The position numbers were made by a program, and so were the translations under genes. This document shows, piece after piece, positions 1 through 14,100 of a stretch of 64,000 bases of DNA. The notes under the pieces were generated by a model. It saw nothing but the letters and a program-made list of their open reading frames with translations. It had not been told where the DNA came from and ran no database searches. This DNA comes from Prinia subflava (lineage: Eukaryota; Chordata; Aves; Passeriformes; Cisticolidae). Position 1 is the stretch's first letter; every line of letters begins with the position of its first letter. Location of the stretch: NCBI RefSeq assembly GCF_021018805.1, contig NC_086248.1:23258922-23322921 (forward strand), in the 5' to 3' direction.

Positions 1-3000
1 CAGAAATTCTGGGGGTTCCTATGTCTTCAGTTGTAGTATTTCTCATTATTTTCTTGTGTTTGGCAGTGAAGGAAAAATGATGCCCAGACACCTGTCACAT
101 CATCTAATTTTTCTGTCTTCTAATAGATTACTTTATTTTTTCTTCTTTCCACGTGGCAGTACTGGATTTGGTTAGGATGGGCTCATTTTTTCGCATCTTT
201 CTAGGACCAAAGCAGAGGTACTATGTTTGGTGAGGAAAAAAATACAGTTGAAATTAACTTTTGCAACCAGAGAAAACTTGAAAAATATCAGTATCAAAGG
301 ACTGATAAGAGAAAGGCCAGCCAGAAAGTAAATTACAGCTTTGAATAATTGCTGTTTAAGAATACTGAATAGTAATCATTCATTACAATTGCCAATTATT
401 TTCAGCTATGAGCCACAATTACTTGAACAAATTAATATAGTACTACTTATAAATTGTTTCTAAAAGCAGGCTTAAAGTTTTGAGTCCTCGTTTATAAATA
501 CAGAGTGAAATTAACCTGATTATTTTAACATTCCTACGCTATGTACAGCACTGTCTTTTGGTTCATACACTAATAAGACTGAAGATTATATACTTCTGAA
601 ATGCAGTTGTGAAGATCAAAATTGAGTATAAGGGTACTAAACAAATTTCAAAATCATTTGATGGACCTACAATAGCCAGAGAAGAAAGGGATTTGAAGAT
701 CATTAAACTGATAGTATAATATACTCTCCCCTAAACTGTCTTTGTTCACACATGCACTTTTTTTTTCTTGCCTGCCTCCCACCCTCCAAAAGTTCTTTAT
801 CCCTTGTATATTGGCCAAACCACCTAGGGTATATTGTTGAGTCCTGAAGTTGAAAACCTTCTTTCACTCCACTAAAACATGTATCTGAGTTTGAGACTAC
901 TCTGAGGCTACTACTAATACTACCATGAAATTCTTTCAGAACTTCAGTCAGCTCTAAGGTACAAGAGGAGCACTTGGACTAAGTAATATGCAATTTAAAA
1001 GTACTTCAGTCGAAAAAGTTTCTTGAAAAGTATTTGAGACCTGTGTTCTTGATACAAAGACAAATGAGATCTAATATACATAGGCTGGAATTTAACCAGT
1101 GACAAATCCAAACCTACTCCTATCAAACTAATTCTTTGCATGAATACACTTTATTCTTGAGAACTATTCTGGAAAAACATTTTATGGTCTCATTTTCATT
1201 CATTTGTCACTTATGGAAAGAACTCATGACACGCTTATTGAAGCAAAGTTTGAGTTCACCTTCTTGAAAAGCAGGTTGTACAAAACAGGACTTTTTTTTC
1301 TTCTTGTCCTTCAGCTCCAAGAAACACCAGCTCAAATTTAGAAGAGAGAAATAATGCATTTTGATGCTGGATACCTCTTTTGTAGTGTAGGTCAATTAAA
1401 CATATAGAAGCATCACTTTTAAGTACTGGGGAGATTTAAAAATACTGTTTTTTCCTAGCTAAAATGAATGTTCTATATTTCAGATGACTTAGAAAAATCT
1501 TGTTGGCAGACACTAAAGAAGTACTTAATGCGACTGTGCTTCTAGGAAATATATAAAGGAAAGCTGAATCTGTCATTTATAACAAAGTCTGTATTCCAGA
1601 GAATAATTCAAAAATAATTCAGAAAGAAGTGTGTGCTCTGATTCAGACTATGAATATGCAACTCTTCAGGATTCAGAGATTAATGGTAAATAAAAGGACC
1701 AGTTAACTTAATACCACCTTTTCCAGTGTTGTATTAATAATAATCCTGTTACAAACATGCATTAGAACTCATAATGATGCTCACCAGATGTCTTTTTGCT
1801 GGTCAGAAAAGTAAATGCTCTTTTTTTTTTCAGTAAAAGCAACATGTAAAATAAAACAGACACAAAAAGCACAGAAGAAAAATTGCATAGTAGGGGGTGG
1901 AGGAGAAAGCAATTAACTTGAAAAATGTAGAACTAAAAATTAGAACATAGTTTGGCTAAGTTTTCCACTTGTTAACTGTAATTAAAGAGAACTGCTTGTC
2001 TTACTGAAGCAATAAAACAAAATATTGTCTGCTTAGCAAATGACCTTTAACTTGCAAAAATATGCAGTTCTGAATGCAAATGAAATAATAGCTTGGAAAA
2101 AAAATAAATTTATTTCCAAATCCTACATTTTGTACACACCCTTCAGCATTATTCAGTCTTTGAACCACTTCTAAGTGCACTGACAAGGCATTTGTTCAGA
2201 ATACTCACTTCATCATCTTGTACATGATGTGTTGTAACATAAAAGCTTCAATTCAAAAGCTGACCTTGCAGGTTGAAGTCAGGACAGGCTGTAGATTTCT
2301 TGATTTGAGTGGATCCAGTATTTTTACTTACCTATAGACAAGGTATTAAGGAACTGCTAACAAACATTTCTGCTCTGAAGCTGAAGAAGCAGCTGTAGGA
2401 TCTCATGCTGTGCTGGCCTTGGTTTATAGTACCGCTTCTTTTTAACCCAAGTTTGGCAAAAACAGTCGTATGATCAGTAATCCTTTCATAACATTTATAA
2501 AAAATGGTGAGAAAGGATATTTTTCTACACATTCTGAACTGACACATCAGGATCTACTTTAGAGCTAGTACTAGACAAACACTCTCAAGAGCCTAATGCA
2601 GTTTCTCTGTGTGGATTTATCTCCAGACTTTTAGACAAGGACCTTGATTGTGATGGCAATGAGGCCTGGCTTCAGGTAGTATAGGAAAATGTCATGACCG
2701 TGCTCAAACATACACATTTGATATAGATGAGTTTTTCCACCCAGAAAGACTAGACAGAGCAAAGCAAAACCTTGTTTTTAAGTCCTGGGTTTTTTGCCTT
2801 CCCAGGTTGTTACAACCCAGAATCCTTTAATGCTCATGACTTTATGGAGGTCCTACAATGTGTGTTAAGACAGTATGAGGCTTATAATAATGTGGCCTCA
2901 CATGATTTTAATCATCTGACCTAACCTGTGCAGTAATGTGCTGTCCTTTTACCACAAAAACCCCTACTCAGTGTGTTACTAGATGTCTTTTTGGAGTGTT

Positions 3001-5148
3001 TATTCTCACATTTTGAGTGTGTGTAGCTTAATACTAATATATTCATGTTGTGATATATATATTTGATATATATTGTTGCATTGTCATTATTTTTGCTCAA
3101 ATTCTTTACATCTAAAACTACAGTGTGGAACTGAGTTGGAACTTCCAAGAGCAATTAAATGTGACTGCTTATTTGGAGTTGGAAGTAATGCAGTAGAAAT
3201 TCTTTTGGCTAAGAATAGAACTAAATTTGATCAAGATAAGTGCATATTCTTTTCAGCTGTCAGGCTAGCAGTAGAGTAAGACATCATCAGTAAGTATTGC
3301 TGGCAACAAGTTAGAATTTGGAAACTTGTATTTCCAAAAATATTGCATAGAATTTCTTTCAAATATTTCAATGCAAAAGTTTTGTCCTTTTTTCTATTGA
3401 AGTTTTATTCTGTTTTATTGATATTTGGGTTTATACTTTCATGTTGTATACATAGTCAGTTTGAAGTACTGTGGAGCTTACATAGTGTGGTCTGAGTGCA
3501 TGTTTATCATGGATTTTAAAAACTATTGAATATGCTGCATTATGTTACTTCTGGAGTCTGAAATAGTATCTAAATTTTGTGGTTTTTAAATGTACACAAC
3601 CCCAGAATGAAATTACCATGTATATGTTGAAATAACAATTTGTGTTATCTTTAATCTACCTTGTCAATGATATCTAAATTGTGTTCGATTTATGCAAAGA
3701 GCATTCATATAATGAACAGTCATGGTGCACATTATTATTCTACATTCTTTTAGTCTAATAGTCTACATGAGTAATTCCAACTCTTTTCTTAAATGTGACA
3801 GGTTACTTGGTTGTTCAACAAAGAATCATTCTGTACTGATAACAGAGGTCAGATGGAATCGCATCAGATTTCTCTCCTCTGTTCTTTGATTCATTAGTGG
3901 GTAAAATGAGTTGTCCTGAAATATTTTTCCTTTGCTCCCAATTCAAAATATTTGTGTACTCTTACCTCAGTACATTATTCAAAAGAAACTGAATTTTAGC
4001 AGAGACTTTGGGAGCTTACCACTTGTAGTTGTGGTAATATATTAGGGGGCAGAATTGGGATTTAGTATTCCATATGGAGCAGTAGCTATATGGAAAAATA
4101 ATTTAAATTCATATACTGATTTTGAAAATTTGAAGAAGTATTTTGAGATCATTGTATAAATTTCAGTCAGTCTCCTTTTTCTACAAAATTAAAATGTTTG
4201 TATGTATATATTTGTGCATGTTTATGTAGCTACAAGTAATTTTTAGCTAAGATGGTCAAAACTTCTTCTTACATATGTTTTTCGATGATCATCTTCTATG
4301 TAGTTATGTATTTCTCTGATACTGCTAAAATTCATGTTCATTCCTGCCTTTGTGCATACTGGAGGCTTTCATGGTCACTGGTGATGAACTTCCTCCTCTT
4401 CTGACCTCTGTAAGAATAATTCTTCCCAAGCTTGTTTAAAGTCCGTATGGGGCAATCATTCCTGCTTCTCACATAAGCTATGGGGGGTATTGCAGGAGAA
4501 GGGAGAGGTGCTTTTCAAGGTGTCTCAGAATTGCTGATTTGAGGATTGCTGTATTCTTGGAGTATACCCTGTGTGGGATATTACTTGGACAACTTTTATT
4601 CACTAGAAAATACTGAAGAGTGAAAGAATGTTTACTTAACCTTGACATAAAATACTGAAGTTGTGCCAAAGCCCTCCAAAAATACACTATCAAAATAAAA
4701 ACAAAATCATTAAAATTATATTTCTTGTTTCTACCTTTTTTTTGGAAGAAACTGGAATTTTAGATTACAGGTTTTCTTTGTTGTGGTTAAAATGCCTTTT
4801 CCTTTCCATCTAATGAAAATTCAGTAGACCAATACTGTCCTTATTTCTGTGGTATCTCAGGCTGGAAATTCTTTGCATTTTGCTTTTACCAATAAAAGCT
4901 TACATTCCTGTTTTGTGTTATATGGTATGCTTTAACATAAAACATGATTGAAGGGTTTTCCTTCCTTCCATGTCCCCAAGGTCTAGTATTTCTAGTATAT
5001 ATGTTAATTAGTACAGGCTCTTCCCCAGGTGATATTATAGTTATGAAGTAGTTTGCACCTCTTAACATAACATTTTCTAATTTAAGGGTTTTTTCCCAAG
5101 GGTTTTTTTTTCAGATTTTTGATGGTTTTTTGTTTCTTTTGTCTCTAG
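1..5148 (+). other. MCPH1 intron (5' part of window), no exon recognised
   Basis: AT-rich sequence without a recognisable coding segment. The open frames in it are short, lack homology I recognise and are not bounded by matching splice phases. An alternating AT-rich tract (gatatatatat) lies near 3050-3075. The preceding MCPH1 exon was not found. Confidence 0.7.
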
Positions 5149-5186
5149 CCAACGAGGACACTAGTTATGACAAGTATGTCTTCTGA
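5149..5186 (+). CDS. MCPH1: MCPH1 internal exon a (38 nt)
   Basis: A very short exon preceded by a T-rich tract ending in tctctag and followed by a consensus donor gtaagt. It encodes [12 protein letters not shown] plus the first two bases of a Glu codon that is completed by the next exon. This corresponds to the conserved segment just before BRCT2 in other vertebrates. At 38 nt it is too short for ORF-based detection and was found by homology and splice phase. Confidence 0.92.
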
Positions 5187-8100
5187 GTAAGTATTAACCA
5201 TTTTGACTCTTTATTCAGCTCACTATTTAAATTTGAGTGTTGATAAGCTTTTTATGCCTATAGAAAATGAAATTTATCTTTGGACTCTGCACTTTATTTC
5301 ATTCTGCTAGAAATTATTTCATTCTAGCTAGAAACTTGATATGTCGTTGTTATTTGCACTGTATATATATGTTTTTGTTGCTGTGATGGAGACTGAAGTA
5401 GTTCCATCGGTGATTTCAACAGGGCTTCAGAGCAATAAAACTAAAATCTTAAGCAAGTTTTGAATTTTTCTGAAGGAAATGTGAATAGTAGTTGTATGTA
5501 GTAAATACTTCAGCCTAACACAGCCTTTTCGCCATACATTTTAATTATTTCTAGTTAAAAAGTCATAATCTGAAAAATCAGTTTAAAATGTTTTATTTCA
5601 TATGAATAGTTGCAGAATAAATATCACTTGTAGGCTTTTTAGTAACCTCGTTTCAAAACATTGGAAGCAGCTGCCACTGCATATTTTGAGAGAGAGTTAA
5701 TAATTTTCTGGCATGCTCTTATCATTCTCTTAAAAGTCTTACAGCATAAGGAACATCCAACAAAAACAGGATTCCATATTTTATACTACACTTGCTTACA
5801 GTTTTTGAATTCTTTTTCAAAACTCAAGATATTTATACTACCCAAAAATCTGTTTCAGGTTTGATGTAACTAAATGTTGACAGTTACATGGAAATAAATA
5901 CTCAGAAACAGCACTTAATGGCTATACTTTCAGAAGTTTTTTTAAAAGATTGTCAATAGCTATTAACAAGTGTACTTATATATGTCAGCAACATAAAACA
6001 GAATTAATATTTTTCTTCTATTTATTGTGACTGGATGCTAGTAACACCAGGAGTATAAAATAAACCTCACAAGTCATGCAATGCAGAATCACTGTGGAGG
6101 AGGTAAAGATCATCACTACAGTGCAGATAGTAGGGGAGAACAGAGGCCGTGGTCTGCCTGAAAAAGGAGAATAAATATTGGCTGAGCTGGGGAAATTTAT
6201 TTTTGTTTAAAGAGGTCATTAATATATTATTGCTTTCATGTTCTTATATGTTGACTTTTCCCACTACCCAATTACTATTTCATTAAATTAAATTATCTGG
6301 GGATAACGATTGCTTTTCTTCAGAACCTTTTCATCAAGACTGCTTTTGGCTGACTACAATTTTAGGCATTCATCAGCTTGTAAGTGGGTGAAGGGAAAAA
6401 GATTGCTTCTGAAACAACTAAAGAACAGGAAACAGTCCTCCAAAGCACAGCCCAGTGGTCAAAAGCCAATTCTACTACCTGGTAGCTACAGCCGCAATAG
6501 TGCTTCATTAGAATTTACATTTTAAGATGCATGAGTTCAATGGTTTCATGGTGTTGGGTTTTGAGATGATATTAAATGCTGCTCACCAATTCACAACCAC
6601 ACAGCTATCTAATTCTCTAATTTAAAAATTCAGTGAAATTTTGCTGTAAATTTTCATCCATCAGTTTTTACAGCTGTCTCAAGCGTAAACTGGTGAGTTT
6701 TCTCTGCAGTTTGTAAGACATCTTTGATTCAAGACTTGTACAACACAAATTTTTCTTCTCCTTGTAAGGAATTTTCTGTAGACACAGGAAGAACTTAGAA
6801 AAGGTTCAGGTAAAGCATGGAGCATGCAGTCTGGGCAGGGCCAGCCCCTATGGGTTGCAATGTCGCAAAAACATTCACTTGTAGTCTATACCAAGCTAAA
6901 CCTCAGAAAATGAAAAGGGAATACTAAGAATTCTAGTAAAAATCAAAGCTATACAGCCAAGGCCAGAATTCATACTGGAGAGAGGGTTAATCACAGGAAT
7001 TTTTAAAGTATCTCAACATACAATATCACCTTTTGATTTAATTGTGAGATTAATTTGCTGCACTGTTTTCACTATTCAATTTTTTGCTTTAAACTTCTTG
7101 AAAAATAGATTACTCCAATTTTTGTGAAGAATTTTTTTTGCAGTTTTGTTGGGATTCTGCTAAGTAGTGTTTGTTTTAGCTGGGATATTTTGAATGAAGC
7201 AACCCCAGAGACTTCTGGAGATACTCTGAAGCATTGTGTCTGCAGTTAACTTGCATTGCAATGTGTCTGTGATGAACTCACAGATTTTGCCTTAAAGGAT
7301 CACCACTGTGATAGGTGTGACTGTGGTCAAGGTTGTGCCTAATTGCTTTATCTTGTGTTGCATGAACATTTCCAAGTTAGTGTGGGGAGCAGAGAGGCCA
7401 CCAGAATTTTGCTTTCACTTACAGATCTTTAAGGATATTTTATAATTGTAAAAATAGTCATTAATAAAAGCAGTAAATTGTTATCATGTAAAAGCTTTTC
7501 TTCAGTGATACCAAGATCTTCCTGTTCTCATAATTATATATTTATGTGCTCCTGTGTAGCTTAATGTAGAGAGCTTAAATTAGAATTCCAGTTATAGATG
7601 GCCATTCAGGAATTCAGATCTAATTTTATATATATCATTGTAATTGTATTTAAGGATAAGTGAATTTTTAATTGAAACACTGGCATAAATGCCAGATAAA
7701 GCTTTAGGACTTTAGGATAAGCCAGATAAAACTTTAGGACTTCTCTCTAAATTTAGACACAGCATTATTCAGATGCTGAAAATCTGGTGCTTCCTAATGA
7801 AAACCTGTTAAGTGTGCTGTGTCTAAATGTTTACATTTCTTGGTAATATTTTTTATAGTACTACAAAAGAAACCAAGAATTAGGCTCTGTTGTTTTGGGC
7901 ATTGCACACAACATAACAGATAATTCTGCACTCAAAAGCTTTTATTTAAACAGACAAGATAGATGTGGGGGGCTAAAGGTCTTTGATGTGCAAATAGATG
8001 TGATTATGTGATAATAGAAAAGGGCCTGGTAGGACTGTGGAGAAGCCAATGAGTTGAGAGCTAGCAAAGGTAGGAGGCTTAGGGAGAAAAGGATAAAAAA

Positions 8101-11100
8101 TGTTTAGTGGGAAGAGAAATGAGGTAAATTTGAATTAATTTGTGTTGTGTGTCTACGCTTTTATAATTCTGCCTTCCTCCATTCAATGCTGCATGGCCTT
8201 TTTTACCTTTACTTCTTTTTAGGAAGCAAGATATAGTAATTCAGGTTGTGAATAAACTTGGAGGCTTTTTGTTCTCAAATGAAGTGAGTGAAGCAACAAC
8301 TCATGTAATTATTGGGAGTCCTCGTCGTACCTTGAACGTTATGCTGGGAATTGCTCGTGGATGTTGGATTGTTTCTTATGAGTGGGTAAGAAATGCTTTT
8401 TAACTTTGCTACACAATAAATTAAATTTAGTTTGTATAGCTGAAATATCAACTATGTTTGTGTTCATGTTACATGCAATGGTGTCAATTTTTTCAGGCTT
8501 ACTTAGAGTTCGTTCAATTAGATGAAATTTGTCTGTGTGAAGATCTGCTAGTTGCAGTTTTTCAGTGCTTAATTTAACCTCATTATCTATTTTAGAAAGG
8601 TCCAAGGTCCTTATCTTGTGGATGAGACACTCATGTCCCATGCATTATTTTTGGACAGATTAATTTCTGCACAACATTAGCCAACTCATATTATTCAGAT
8701 TGAACTTTTAATGTCCTGATATAATATATTTCTGTTATGTTCTGAAATAAATATTGTGTTCAGCATTGGTAAAAATGAAGGGAAATTATTAGGTATTTCA
8801 CTGCAAGTGGGAAAAAATGTAAAATAGAAACAGTAGTGACTGGGTGGGGAACCTATCTGTCAGGCCAGGCTTAAACCATCTCAACTGCTCACTGTAATTA
8901 TAGAGATTAACCACTCAATCTGACATTGCAGATGGCAGTTTCTCAGCTTTCCTCATATTTCCAGAGCTATAAAACATAGATGTTGAAATTTGTATGGAAA
9001 TAGCTCTTCATCTTATACGTAAAAGGGTTTGTTGAATAACTAAATTTCTTGGTTTCCTCTTTCCTATAAATACTTTAAAATTTACCAGTTGTGTAGAAAA
9101 TAAACTGCTGCCTTTTTGTTTTCAAGATGTCTGGCACTCACCAGTATGAAGCTTGTCTTATATGATATATTTGCAGTTATCTGAAGTTGTTGTGGTATAC
9201 TGCAGGTTTTTCAGAAGTTCTTGGTGATTAATTCCCCTTGGAATAGAGATCTCTGGTCACCTTACGGATCCAGTAATGTGCCTTTGTGACAAAAGAAGGC
9301 TCATAGCATCCTTGGCTGCATTAGGAGGAATGTGTTTGAGTGGGTTTGGCAAAGAAGATCTCCACAGACTCATTCCAGCGTACTATATGATTCCTTACAT
9401 CTATTATATCAATACACTGAATTATCTGTCCCACACATAGCTTTGTATAATGCATTAAACAAGTCACAACATAAGTGCCACAAGTTACTTTTTCATAACA
9501 GGGTGCTCAAACATGAAAGCTGCACTCTTCCTTGAGAAAAAATTTCAAATAACTACTAAGATAGCTAGAGATAGAGAAAAGTACTACAAAATAATTTCCT
9601 GTCTATGTACATAAGGCAGTACTGGATAATCAGTATTCCAAGTGCTAGAATTTCATTGCCCATTTTATGCCCTGCACTTCTGTGAACAAATGCATGGTGA
9701 AAATATCTACCTATGCTCTTCATAGACGAGTATGTATTGGAAATGTTGTTCTCCTGTCTTATGGTCTACCTTGTAGACTCATCACAGGATCATCTGTATC
9801 CCTCATATAATACCACTAATTTGAATGAAATTGTTGCAAGGATTAGTTTGTCCCTGTAGATGTTATTGGATCAAATCCTGATGCTGTTTTCACTCATTTT
9901 ATTGAGCTGCTATTTAGACAAAGTTCTGAAGTTACTAGGAGAGTAACTAGCATGAGAAAGAACTAGGAATGAACTTCAGATCTCCAAATCAAAAGTTTGT
10001 CTGATTTTATAGTATCTGCTTATCTGAAATATTGCTATTTTTAGTATTTTTAGAACTGTGCTTATCTCTTTCACAGAGACCGAGTCCAACTTTTCCCATA
10101 AATGTGTATTCCCTCGACTGATTGATTGATTGATTTAACTGAAATAAAACAGTGCTTTGAACTTTTTAAAAAATATTTCTTCACCTGGTTAAATCATTGA
10201 ATCATATCATGTAAGAGCATTATTGTCTTATTTGATGTTGTGTCAATGGCATCGTTTTGCTCTCTTTTTACCCAAATGGTAACTAGAGAAGAGAAAATGG
10301 AAGCCTTACTTAGCCAGAATGAGGAATTCAGTAGAAAAATAGTAAGGAAAATTTCATCTAAGAAAATAATCTTCTCCTTTTATTGGTGCTACATAACTGA
10401 ATCCTTTAAATGTAATCAATCCTACCATTAGTATTTTCACTGATGAAGTAGTTCAAATTGGATAATTAAAATAATCAATCAATCTGGAAAAATTAGTAGT
10501 ACCTTATAAACATGGTATTACTTTTGAGCAGTGATGATTTTCTTTTAGAAGATATTCATCAGTGTTTCAAGAAGCTATTTACCTCTGCCTTTAGACTTGA
10601 AATGTGGACATAATTTAAGATGGTTTTTCTTCTGAGAAAAACTTAAAAATTTTATTTTTAAAGATGGATGTTGTAGAAATACCAAATTTACCATCAGATG
10701 TTTAATCTTCATAGCTCTCCCGTTACATTTTCAAGATGAATTATTCAAGTACAAATACCATATGATCATTCAATGTGCCAGCTGGGTAGGTGAGACACCT
10801 TAAATAATAACTAATCAAATAGCATATTTTCAGACCATTTAAGCTAACTCCTTTGTATCTGCGCATTTGAAAACTTCTTGATGCTCTTTCTTCTCAACAG
10901 AAACACACATTCTGAAGTGTTTCAGCTAAGAATAATATTGCAAATCATAAATTTTTGAATTACATGAATCTGAAGCATTTTTTGGTGTTGCCATGAAAAT
11001 ATAACTGGTTGAAGATTTGCCAAAGTCAGAAGCAAACTTTCAGTGACTTGGAATGGAAAGCTCTTGTCTTTGTTTTCATGAAAACTGAATGTTTTAGTGT

Positions 11101-14100
11101 GTGGTGACCTAATTATTTACTGCAGGACCTGTTCATGAACTCAGTATCCAATTTTCTTTTTATCTAGGAAAGTAGATACTATGCCTTTGTACTCAATTCC
11201 AGAATCATGATAGACAAGCATTAATCCATCTTTTGTTAAGACAAACAAATTTCATTTCTAAACAAAATTCTGTAAATACTACAAGGGTTGATAAAGGTCA
11301 TTGCTGTAGAATTGGCATGGAAAATGAAATAGGATTACTTAATCATAACTAATCTTTTGCGTATATATTTTAATCTATTTCGGTTGTTTTCCAGCTACTT
11401 TTGATACAAACAAAATTTTGGTACTATAAAGACGTGATGTATATGTAATACAGCACGGTACATCTGTTCCTGCCCAAGTTTATTTATGAAGAATTTCTTT
11501 TAATGCAGTATGTCTCTATGAGTTTTATTCAAAGTTACAATTTTCATTGTTCAGTTAAAGCTGATTTATATTGTGATTAAGAGAGAAATTACGTTAACAG
11601 TTTCTTTTATGTTCAGTAAATATATGCAGCTATAAGTGCAAAGCTAAGAAGCCTTGATATTCTTATTGTAAATTGTTAAAGTAATTGTAAAAACTATACA
11701 TAGGTACCACTCTAAATTTTATAACTTACAATCCTGAGTTGCAGTCTTAACTATTTTTTTAAGAAGATACTTTTCTTAGCTGAACACTGCAATGCATTAT
11801 TAGGTTTTAAATATTTTTAAATGTCATTGATTTATTAATGTGCTTAACTCTTATTTTTATGTTTGGTATGATACAATGACTAGAAATTATTTTCTCATTT
11901 TGCACAGCTGTTGCATTTTCAAATATTTGATTGGCCTTTTTCTAAAAGTAAACATAAAAAGTAAACATTCTTTGGATGTTTTGTAATCAAGTTGAGCAAT
12001 AAGTCTAAGGATATGCTGCTTTTTATTGTCAGCAAAAAATCACTCTTCATTTCCAGTAGCCTGCTAAATTGGACACTTCATGAGTCAGACATCACTTGTC
12101 ACATCACACAGGGCAACAGCTTTTGTAGAAGTTTGTGTTAGAGGTTGTTGGTTTCCCTAGAAGTCATCGGGCATAAGATACTTTGGACTGTAAACTATAG
12201 AACTTTTTGAGAAAATAATTTTGTTATGAAAACTGAATTTCCAATTTACTACTTGTAGCAACAGATTTGGGGCAAAAGAGCCCTTTACAGAAACTTATTT
12301 TCTTACATGCAATTAGGCTGTTTTGTAAGGTTTACATCACATTTACATTTGTGATCAATTTGTTCAGCTTGGAATTTTCCATTAGTGAGCTCTAATATTT
12401 TAAAGGATAACTTTGCCATGCTCAGTATATATAATGCTAGTTTATTTTAAAAGGGAACATTTTATAATTTAAATTTATATATATATATCAATCAAAATTA
12501 ATATCTATAAATTCAAACAAATAATATATGCATTTGTATGGCAGAGTATTTCAGTTTATTGTGAATCAAGCATAGGAATAATTTTAGACACTGATGAAAT
12601 TCAGCCTGTTCTAAGATGAATAATGACAACTGTTTAATAGTGCATGACTTTGCTAACAACTTCATCTATTTGAAATGGCTAGAGGGCTATTTAGGGAAAA
12701 TATGAGAGAGGTTGAATTATCTTACTGCAGGGATTTGCTTTCTGATAAATTTCATATATCCCATTTTGGGGGTATATGTATGCTTCTTGTTCAGTTAGCT
12801 TCACTTGCTCTAGGAGCAACAAGGTGTCTCACTGGTTGCTACCATTGCTTTTTTTGAACTTAAGGGGTAACAGATGGCAACTACAGAAGAGACGTTGTGA
12901 AGCTCAAATACCTGTAATAGGGAGAAGTGTTTGAATTGAGGGGCAGTGGACAAACTTGGCAAAGATACCACTGTTTTACTTCTGTGAGAATCTTCACAAC
13001 TCACCACTTATAAAACCAATAAGGAAAAGAATCTCATCTTCCATCAGAATGCCTTCAGAACTTCGACTGTCTACAGATTAGGAGTGGAATGTCCTTTGAC
13101 TCGAGGGCAGAGCCAGTATAGGAACTTTGTCTTTTTCCATTTTCCCATTAAGATAATGCTTTTACCAGTTGAGGGGTAGTATTTGAATACTCTCCCATGG
13201 TGCTTTTAGTATTATAGACAACCAGCTGCAACTTTGATAAATTGTTCTGAAGAATGCATAGAAAATCAATCCCTAAAAAATGCTGAATGGAGTACTTTGG
13301 GGAAAGTTTTACCAAAAAAAAAATTTAAAAATACTATATTTTAGAAATTGGAAATACAACCATTTTAAGTAGTTCTTTTTCTGTTAACCATTTGATGCTA
13401 ATCCTGATAGGAGCAGAAGTCTGCAAATGGTCACAGTTTTAGGATTACTAGTCTCTAAAGATCATATTGATCCAGTGTTTTGGAGCTCAAATGTTGAACA
13501 CAAATGATTATGTATTTTCTAGAGAGTCAGTCTTTTTATGTGCTCTAGAGTATGACACTGACAAAGGAGGATACCACAGAGAAAGAAATTGAGTTACTCT
13601 TCTTTGCAGGGTGATTTATATATGTAATGTGGATTCTATGCAGTAGTTGCATAATCCTTGTAGTAGTAGGGGTCCAGTACTGTATGACATCGTCATTTAT
13701 GATCTGATGATGGGGAAGAATGCACGCTCAGCAAATTTGCAGATGTTAGAAAACTGTGAGAAGTGTTTGATACACCAGATGGGTGTTTCTGCTCAGATGG
13801 ACTTCAACAAGCTGGAGAAATGGGCCAACAGAAACCTCATGAAATTCAATGATTACTGAACTGAGAGAACACAACTCATATATTATGACATTCCTTTTCA
13901 AATTTTTGCTCCATGTATTGCGATTAAAAAATGGTTTACTTTTCCTATAGCCTCACGTTTTAAAATTTAATATAGCTACATAAAGAAGTATAATTGATAT
14001 TTCAGTGGTTTGTTTTAGTTGTAAAATTTGTATCTTTCTGATTTATTGATTATTCAGCAAATAATTTGGTTTGGGTAAATGAAAGAGCAAACCAGCTATT

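Larger units (their letters stand above)
5187..8222 (+). other. MCPH1 intron between exons a and b
   Basis: 3.0 kb, AT-rich, with no coding signal seen. It contains a 25-bp imperfect direct repeat and a 13-bp inverted repeat pair (7687-7828), listed separately. Confidence 0.8.

Noticed and set aside
3073..3279. 68-codon + strand frame that might be an earlier MCPH1 exon
   Set aside because: The sequence does not resemble microcephalin and has no fitting splice sites.
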